In this document: in pieces, positions 56,600 to 64,000 of the stretch | Layout: each line of letters begins with the position of its first letter | Position numbering within the stretch: the first letter of the stretch is position 1 | NCBI GenBank assembly: GCA_009760855.2 | Contig: WPIO01000007.1 | Coordinates: 6,932,501-6,996,500, forward strand | Length of the DNA: 64,000 bases | From: Cristatella mucedo | Lineage: Eukaryota; Bryozoa; Phylactolaemata; Cristatellidae | Direction of reading: 5' to 3' | The notes under the pieces: generated by a model | Told to the model about the DNA's origin: nothing | The model's input: only the letters and a program-made list of their open reading frames with translations | Database searches by the model: none | Position numbers and translations under genes: made by a program

Positions 56600-57390
56600 A
56601 ATAGAAATACATTTGCTACAGTGCCCTCAGAGAACTATATCTCTTTCTAGGCACTTCTAAATTGTTGTAAATTAAGTACGATTGAATGGTGAGTAATCTC
56701 ATGCTTGATAAAAAAACATGAATAACATGGTTAGGGTGACATGCACAGGGTCAGCGTGCAGACATGATAGTGGCAGCATGCACAGTGTCAGCACGCGTAA
56801 GCACGTAAAGGACGAATCACATGGACTCACGAAATGCTGTGAAATGAAATGATGAGATGTGATTTCAGTTCCTTTTTAAATCTGGTTAACTCAGGGGATT
56901 TCGTGACGCCAGTCGAAAGTGATTTTGAGGCTTTGAAAGAATACGGACTGAAGGCACGATCTCCAAAGGATTTGAGGTTCGTACGAGGTGCAGCTAAACG
57001 ATTAGGCTCAGAAAAGCGAGTGGTATGATGCTTTGCTTGGTGGGGGAGTAGATCTGATAGGTAGGCTGGAGCCAAAGAATGAAGGGACCTAAAAGTGAGC
57101 GACAAAACCTTGAAAACGGTGCATTGCTTGACTGGGAGCCAGTGCAGGTGGTTGAGAAGTGGTGCAATGTGGCAACTGCGACGCTCACGACAGACAAGCT
57201 TAGCTGCTGAGTTGTGCACCAGCTGTAAGCACCCGATTGCACAGGCCGGAAGGCCAGCAAGCAGTGGGTTCCAGAAGTCAAGACGGGATGTCACAAATGC
57301 ATAGACCAACTTAGATGTGGTATCCTTATCTAAACAAGCCCGAATTTTGGCAATATTATGTAAGCTGAAAGTAGGCAGACTTTATTGTTG
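56600..57390 (-). mobile_element. Family A LINE, C-terminal domain and 3' end
   Basis: The 3' end AATAATAGAAATACATTTGC lies at 56600. The minus frame 56827-57309 (160 codons) reads YAFVTSRLDFWNPLLAGLPA, then LLNHLHWLPVKQCTVFKVLS and LKSFGDRAFSPYSFKASKSL. It uses the CACTTT variant of the UTR (GTGCCTAGAAAGAGA), as do the 41.8 and 60.9 kb copies, suggesting a subfamily. Confidence 0.78.
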
Positions 57391-58099
57391 AGCAATTAAT
57401 TCGGTGACACCATCGAATCCAATTGCTTCTCTACCCGTGCCTGAATGCAAGTGATTTCTCGCAGAGTTCGCTAGAAATTCCTCAGCCCAGAAGCATAAGC
57501 TCACTAATGAATCCTCGCTGAAAGGCGAACTCGAGACCTCTAGACGATGGCATTAACGCTTGCTCGAAGGCCTTCCACAGCGGTAGAATTGAGCGAACGG
57601 TGACTCGCTAAGGAGAAGCCGAAAGCGAACCAGCGAGTACCCGTCTCAATTCGCACCAGATCAAGCGTTGACACGGAAGTTAATCGCCTTTTTGCATAAC
57701 GATATTAGAGAGTGCTAGAGACGTGCTTAGAGCAGGACTTCTGCTCCATCGGCCGTCGCCAGTTCGATAGTTCCAGCTCCGCATCCTGCATTGACTGCCG
57801 CTTTGACTTCGGTAGAAATCCTGTTCTTCTCTCATCCTTTCTTATATTGCGGATGTAGCATTTCCTATGAGCATTGATGCGGATAAGACGACAAACGTGA
57901 ACCAATTACCAGGACTCCTGTTGAAGCATCAACTAATTTACGCGCTCTGTAATGCAATAGACCATTTGTGTCCAAATTTTGTTTCAAGAGGCTCGCGATA
58001 GCTTGCCAGCACGCAGCCGGTACTTCGCATTCGAGCCATCCGGAAACGTAACCAAATTTGGCCTCACGCACTAGTCAAGGAGCGTTGGTGCGCTCGGTG
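57391..58099. other. Unassigned DNA
   Basis: No gene recognised. Confidence 0.4.
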
Positions 58100-59650
58100 A
58101 TTACGTGCGTTTCGAAATAGAGAGGCGGTCAAGTCTCTGCCTCTTCCGGACGGCCCGATCTCACCGATCGGCCCTAGGAGGACCGAGACCACCGGCTCTT
58201 CTTCGTCGTTTAAACTCGGACAGCGAGCCATATTCTGGCAGAAAGAGATGCGACCTCATAGGCAGTAGCCTTTGGGACATGGAAGACTGTGCGGCAGCTT
58301 GTCCCCGCAGTCCCGCTCTGTGTGCGTCCGTCGTTTTCCGCTTCGCCCCGAGCGCTCCGCTGATTCTCTGAGCCCTCGCTCTACTCTTCTTGCTGCTCTG
58401 CTCTGCTCGTTGCTCTCTGTAGCTCTGCGGGCGTCGCTTTCCACAGAGCGCTCCGCTTCACGCTCGACCAGCTCGGCACTTCGTGGAGCTACCGCTCGGT
58501 ACCGCAGCGTTAGAAAGAAAGACCAGACGTGCACGGCGGCGGGCGCTCAGGCCGTTCATTCTACGGAAAGCGGCCGCGCTAAAAAGAAAAATTATCCTCG
58601 CCTTTGCAACGCTACGGGCCGGAAGGAATCGGGTTACACTAATTCAATGCGATTCGTTGATATCAACTAAAAATCGAGAGCAGCGAGCAAGCGAGCGCTC
58701 CAGGCGGGGGCAGCGCGTGAGCAGCAGCAGACAGACAAACGCGGGCGCGCCGCCGCCGCACTCTCGCGGACGGCGGCCGCCGACGGCGAGCTCGGTCGGC
58801 GGAGGCGACGACGCTGCTGCGCAGGGAGCCAGCCGCGGAGAGCTCGAAGCGGTGCATGGCGAGAGGAGACGCGGCGGCTCTCAGCGATCGAGCCAACGAG
58901 CTCTCGACAAAAGCGTCCTAGATCGAATCAGCGCCGGCGGTGGCGTCGGACGGCGTCGCCGCCGCGAACCGCATCGGAAGCTGCATCGAGCTCGGCGCTC
59001 GCTCGGAGCGACCTGAGCCGCCATACCACCGGCGCATGCGCTGCAGTCACCCGGCTGCTCCTTGCAACCGCCCGCCCGCCCACCGTCTGCGGGCAGTCGC
59101 GGAACGGGCTTCGCGCTACTGTACCAGCACTCACTAAAGATATCGCGGCTAGTGCGAAATGGACTTCAACTCAACTCGAAGTCAGGCGCCGCTTTGATGT
59201 GGCGTGCCGAGGGCGAGGCGCGGCCTGGCGTAGGAGGGCTGCGCCGGCGGGCGGGCGGGCGAAGCGGCATCGCTCTAGCCGCCTAGAGCAGCAGGCCAGC
59301 GGTGCAGCACTCGGCGTTACGAAACCTTAGCGAAAGCCTCGGCAGCCGTTACGAAAGCCTCGGCAGCCGCTGCCTCAGCGGCCGTTACAAAAGCCTCGGC
59401 AGCCGCTGGCGGTCCATCGAGCGGCTGGCTGCGCCGGTGCGTCCGAGCCGTCGGCCTCTCGTCTCGCTCGACCGTCGCCGGCCGCACAAACGGACGGACG
59501 CCGAGGGCGCAAGACGTTCGTCGGGCAGCCGCGTCGACGTCATCGAGCGAGCGGCGTGGCAGAAGCGGCGGCGCCGCTTCTGCTCGATCAGGTCATGTAA
59601 CGGCGGCAGGAGCTGACAGCAGCTGCCGGCATTGAGAGTTCAAGCGGCCC
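58100..59650. promoter_or_regulatory. CpG-rich block
   Basis: High CpG density opens long overlapping frames on both strands with Arg/Ala/Ser-rich composition and no domain. It could be a CpG-rich promoter or first-exon region, but no transcription start or splice site stands out. Confidence 0.3.
59310..59410. repeat. GAAAGCCTCGGCAGCCGTTAC tandem repeat
   Basis: Three to four units of AAAGCCTCGGCAGCCG with GTTAC spacers. One unit is interrupted by CTGCCTCAGCGGCC. Confidence 0.8.
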
Positions 59651-60947
59651 AGCATTTTACGAGAGCCGAATCCGGTCGTAACCTAATTAGCGCTTCGGAG
59701 TAAGCGGTTCGAACGGCTGGGTGCGTCGCCAGCGACGCACGGTAGCCAGAATGAGCCGCTAGAAGGCGCTGCTGCGCCTCCGCTCTTCCGCGACGTCCTA
59801 AGCTCAGTAAGCTCAGCAGGGGCCAGTAGAAGTGCGCACTTTCGCGTTCGAGTGCATTCGTGGGCGAACCTTCGATTCTTAACCTGAACTGGGTTTTTTG
59901 CGAGCTATGACGCACGCAAGAGAAGCCTGCCGTTCCACGTAAGAAATTTCGTGCGATTTCTTAACGGTAGCCTCTGGAACTCTACTGGAGGAGGCTTAAC
60001 CTTGCGCGTACAGTAGCACGATCTGTCGCTGTCACAGGCACAATCAACAACATCTCGGCCGCCGCCAAGGCAGCTGCAGTAGCCTCTGGTTCCAGTGGGT
60101 CTTCTCTCCCACTCGAATCGATCTCGAGCTGCAACTGCAGCATACTCTAACCGAAAAAAAGCTCGCACTAATGAAATATCCCTATTCGGTAATATAAAAC
60201 CCTCCGGGCCTGAGCTATCGGATTTTAGTGTTGGATTGGATAACAGCAGTGGTACGTTAGCCATCCACGTCGTTCACCAATCCTTAGCAGCTGAAACCCG
60301 ACCGCCATCCGGTGGAGAGCTGACGGTTGAAACGGAACACCTACAGCCGGATGCAGCCGTTTGGATGTTTCGTCGGCCGCTTTTCCGGAGGGCACAAATT
60401 CGCGATAAAAACCGGACAGGTGCGTGCCTGACAGGTGCCGCCGCTGGCCACGCTGCACTCGCTCTCACAGCTACAGGTAGCAGCCCTCCAGCATGGCTAC
60501 GAGAACGTCTAGCTCGTTTGTAAAGAATTTGCGTGCCGATGTACTGGGCATGATCGTAGAGGCTTTATTGGAATACGCTTGAGATTTCGGCTGAGGAAGC
60601 TAAACATGTTTTTTTGGTACAGGCTACAGAGCTTTCGATCAGCTAGGCAGAACAATGCCGATCTCGGGCAACTTCCTGACAAATAAACCACGATACAAGT
60701 GACAATATAAAAAAAAGTATCAATGCAACCTTACGATTGGAAAAATTGCAGTTGATGAATTTTATGAAAGATAAACAGCACTATACTGCACACTAAAATC
60801 ACACTAAAGCCTTAACTTTAGTATGGCAGAGGGTGTGAGGCACTCTTTTTTACCTTTGACACGGGTAGCAGCAGCAAGAGAGGATCTACTGCTGCTGTGA
60901 AATAATTGGTAAAGAAAGGGACTATGAATATGAGAGAGGGAGAAATA
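59651..60947. other. Unassigned DNA
   Basis: No gene recognised. The 60095-60523 frame has no known domain. Confidence 0.4.
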
Positions 60948-61575
60948 ATAATAATAATGATGATAATAATAGTAATACATTTGCTCGAGTGTCCTCAGAG
61001 AAATCAATCTCTTTCTAGGCACTTTACATTTGCTGTAAAGGAAGCACGATTGAGTGGTTAGTGATAGCATGCTCAATGACAACAAACATAAGATGGTTAG
61101 GGGGGACATGCACAGGGTCAGCATGCAAATATGGTTAGCAGCAGGATGCATAGTGTCAGCACGCACCAGCAAACATCGGATAAATCACATGAACGCACTC
61201 AATTCTGTGATAAATAGATGCGTTGTAGCTTTTTTTTAAATGTTGTTACTTCAGAGAATGTCGTGACGACAGTGGGAAATGAGTTTCGGGTTTTGGGAGC
61301 ATTCGAGCTAAAGGCACGATATCCAAAGGATTTGAGGTTCAGACGAGGTTCAGTAAATAATTAGATTCAGAAAAGCGAGTGGCACGATACTTAGCCTGGT
61401 GGAGGAGAGTAGATTTGATAGGTAGGCTGGCGTCAAAAAATAAAGAGACCTAAAAGTGAGTGACAGAACCTTAAATTTGCTGCGTTGCTTGACTGGGTGA
61501 CAGTGCAGGTCGTGCGAGAAGTGCTGCGTTGTAGCAAGTGCGACGCTCGTGACAGACAGGCCTGGCTGCAGAGTT
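60948..61575 (-). mobile_element. Family A LINE, decayed C-terminal domain and 3' end
   Basis: Tail AATAATAATAATAATGATGA at 60948, then the inverted UTR (CTCTTTCTAGGCACTTTACA). The C-terminal codons are broken by frameshifts. Similarity stops in the AARLVCRERR-coding region at CTGCAGAGTTGATAG. Confidence 0.75.
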
Positions 61576-62307
61576 GATAGAAAGAGACAGTTGTACCCAA
61601 ACGAGGCCCTGGTGAGCGGCACACCGCTTAGGCTGACCCCGAATGGGCGTTTCTTATGCTTTCCCATGTGCCAGACTCATATCTAAGAGGACTGACATTA
61701 GGCCCCTCGACTGCCGGTAATCAAGCTCAAGGTCAGATTTTGAGCCGCGGTGGCGAAAGCTTCGTAATCCAGGGTTCGCCTGTCCAGTCAGGCTGTACCG
61801 AATGACCAAGTGGTATTCCAGACACGCAATCTTTAGAAACTTGCTGGGTTGTTGTTCTGAGCTATGCCTTTACTAGTCTAATAGCGACGCTAAAGTGCAC
61901 GCACTTACAAGCTTAGACCAAGGCTTGCGTAACTTTTCACCGAGAAGGGTACGCAGCATGCTTTTCGAGGAAGATTAATCCAGGCAGGCGCAAGGACAGA
62001 GTTGATAGGCAGAATAAGTAACTATAACTATAACTATAAATATAAGAACTAGGCGTCACCAGACTTCGCATCTCAGTCGGGTGCTGCTCTGCACCGCTCC
62101 CTGTTTCGTAAAAATAATTTTCTATGCAGTGACTGACTCCCTCTGTGCTAAATTTTAGCTCATTGATCGACTTATTTTATTTCGCAATTTAGGCGAATGG
62201 CCCTATTCAAAAAAAATTTTACTCTCTTGAACAGATTTTCTCCCGCGATTGTATGCTGTCAATTCTACTATTGCCAAAATGTGCATGTCTGACCACAAGT
62301 GGATCAC
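61576..62307. other. Unassigned DNA, possibly a SINE-like insertion
   Basis: The 12-mer CAGAGTTGATAG occurs at the LINE break (about 61570) and again at about 61998, followed by (AACTAT)n. The pair could be a target-site duplication around an insertion of about 430 bases, but no family is recognised. Confidence 0.3.
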
Positions 62308-62358
<51 letters not shown>

Positions 62359-62435
62359 CTCTCTCTCTCTCTCTTCTCTCTCTTTTTCTCTCTCTCCCTC
62401 TCTTTTCTCCCTCTCTCTATCTTCTTTTTCTCTCC

Positions 62436-62513
<78 letters not shown>

Positions 62514-62526
62514 CTCTCTCTCTCTG
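62308..62526. repeat. Long (CT)n microsatellite
   Basis: CT tract with T-rich interruptions (CTTTTTCT, CTTTTTCTC), about 220 bases in total. The longest CT tract in the window. Confidence 0.95.
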
Positions 62527-63144
62527 TATTACGTAGCTCTTTTGGTATCAAAAATAGTCTGTGAATAGCGAAACCTCAACAACTTCAAGATTGAAGCTGT
62601 TAGCAAAATGCATCTTATCAGCCGCTTCTTCTCACTTCTTCATCTACTTGGCCTAACATCTGACGAGCTCTGACCTGTTGGAATGATACTTGAATTGCTG
62701 TATTTGCTGTCATTCTGGGCGAGTTGTCTCCACTGAGTGCAATGTATAGACCTGCACGGATAGTTTATGTTTTACTACATCTTTTTAAGTAGCTTTGAGT
62801 AGTAAGAGCGAAACGGAAAACCCACACAAAGAATCAGAACCGGCTGAAGTTGAATCACACGCTGCAATTATTTTAGATCAAACCAATGCATGATTGTTTT
62901 AGCTGTTAAAAACTAGTGGAATCCAGTTAAATAATTATAAAATGCTTTTGCTGACCATCAACAATTTCTCACCTTATCTCGAGACTTTCGTGGTGATCTG
63001 GCTGAAGAGTTTGTCTAGCTTCTTTGTAAGTAAGACAAACCAATTTAGAAAGTCCATCATCAAGCTAACCTCCTACCGCGATTGTTCTTCCTCTGTTCCC
63101 TGATTTAACTCAATTCAGTTCCCCTTTTTTCACAATTTCTGCTC
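62527..63144. other. Unassigned AT-rich DNA
   Basis: No gene recognised. Confidence 0.4.
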
Positions 63145-63640
63145 ACACTATTGCCGATATCCTCGCCTAGTGCATTCTATCCATTAATTTCCTTGCAGAT
63201 GAACAACAGCGCTGTTTTAATCCGTTCCTGTCTTCTAGCCTCTCAATCTCTTAGCTCTATAGCAGATTTTTTGTGGACGTGAGCACTTAAATGGCTGCAA
63301 ATTTTCTCAAATTGAATGAAAATAAAAACCAAATCACTAATTTTGGGCAAACCTAGTATTACTCATGGATTGAAAAGCTCAACCTGCTAGATTGACTCGG
63401 CGAGCAAGCTATTTCGGCTTTTTCCAGAAGCGGAATCTGGATGCGCTCTTCCAAACTGTCTTTCGCATCATCTCCACTGTCAATTCTGCCTACTTTCCTC
63501 TATATAACATCGAAATAGCGAAAACTCAGTATTGCTTAGATAAAAACAAGACAGTCAGTCGGCCGGTAAACGCCTTCGTGAGAGCCTACTAGACTTCTAT
63601 AAACTTGCTGTCTTTCTCACCACGCAACAAGACACTGAAA
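63145..63640 (+). mobile_element. Old family A LINE, RT-to-linker fragment
   Basis: CACACTATTGCCGATATCCT resembles the PLADVI codons. TGGCTGCAAATTTTCTCAAA gives MAANFLKLNENK, and TCCACTGTCAATTCTGCCTA gives the STVNSAYFPLYNI block. Frames are broken and the 3' end is missing. Confidence 0.6.
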
Positions 63641-64000
63641 GAAAACGGTTGAAAGCTAGAAATTGTGGGTGAACTAACAATCAGAATGACGCAGTTATCA
63701 GAGACCAGCGTAGCATCCAAGAGACCAATCGGCGAACGTGACTGAAAGAAACTCAACACTTCCGGTTTATCTCTATAATAATAATCATCCAAATTATGGC
63801 TCATTCATATAACGCCCTGAAAAAATATATCTTTATTCATACGATCTCTACAGTTTTCTGCAAGATGAGACTGCGGCTCTCTTAGGCTGGTTCAGCATGG
63901 ACGCTACAACAAGCCGCTTTCTGGCCGAGACGCGCTGCTGATCGCCGAAAACAGCGTGCATCTACGTAAGAGGCCAATAATAGATTGAAATTACCTCGAA

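Noticed and set aside
63775-63870. Possible family A 3' end on the minus strand (ATAATAATAATCAT...ACGCCCTGA)
   Set aside because: The resemblance is limited to the ATT repeat and a few scattered matches; too weak to annotate.

Overview
The window looks like repeat-rich intergenic and intronic DNA from an animal nuclear genome. It has no operon structure or bacterial gene density. Instead it holds long dinucleotide microsatellites, 5'-truncated non-LTR retrotransposons, tRNA-derived SINEs, hAT and pogo-type DNA transposon remains, and one exon with a good splice acceptor. That exon (54372-54722, minus strand) encodes transmembrane helices 6 and 7 and the cytoplasmic tail of a thyrotropin-releasing-hormone-receptor-like GPCR, so the host is a metazoan. 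I would guess an invertebrate bilaterian, but the species cannot be fixed from the sequence.

Two related LINE families dominate. Both carry an ORF2 typical of the L2/CR1 superclade. Family A has endonuclease, reverse transcriptase and C-terminal pieces, a conserved hairpin in its 3' UTR and an (ATT)n tail. Its copies lie near 6.2, 9.3-9.9, 12.0, 15.4-19.0 (a three-generation nest), 24.1 and 24.5, 26.6, 29.7, 30.2-31.2, 33.1-34.3, 41.5, 42.0-46.7, 47.6-48.6, 56.6-57.4, 60.9-61.6 and 63.1-63.6 kb. Family B is seen only as C-terminal/3' fragments ending in an (ACATT)-type tail, near 2.0, 8.0, 10.5, 13.7, 28.7, 37.5, 40.1, 44.6 and 55.5 kb. Every copy is broken by stops, frameshifts or truncation.

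Other mobile DNA comprises two decayed hAT transposases of the ZMYM1-like/DUF4371 type (25.5-26.9 kb plus; 35.0-36.5 kb minus), two tRNA-like SINE families, a pogo/Tigger-like MITE (39.17-39.81 kb), an inverted-repeat element invaded by a family B LINE (37.3-38.5 kb), and an unclassified 739-bp element (45.13-45.87 kb). The last is flanked by a 9-bp direct repeat and contains plant-type TTTAGGG repeats.

The last quarter (about 51.8-60.5 kb) is markedly richer in G+C and CpG and contains the receptor exon. The matching upstream exons (TM1-TM5) are not recognisable and should lie beyond 64000 if the gene is intact. Long tracts (1-1.99, 2.6-5.0, 5.2-6.2, 6.3-8.0, 12.3-15.4, 19.0-21.4, 22.7-24.1, 27.5-28.7, 46.7-47.6, 49.5-53.2 and 57.4-60.9 kb) show nothing I can assign beyond simple repeats. 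I found no rRNA, no functional tRNA, no CRISPR array and no prokaryotic system. The most informative structures are the nested insertions with their target-site duplications and the TTTAGGG-bearing element.
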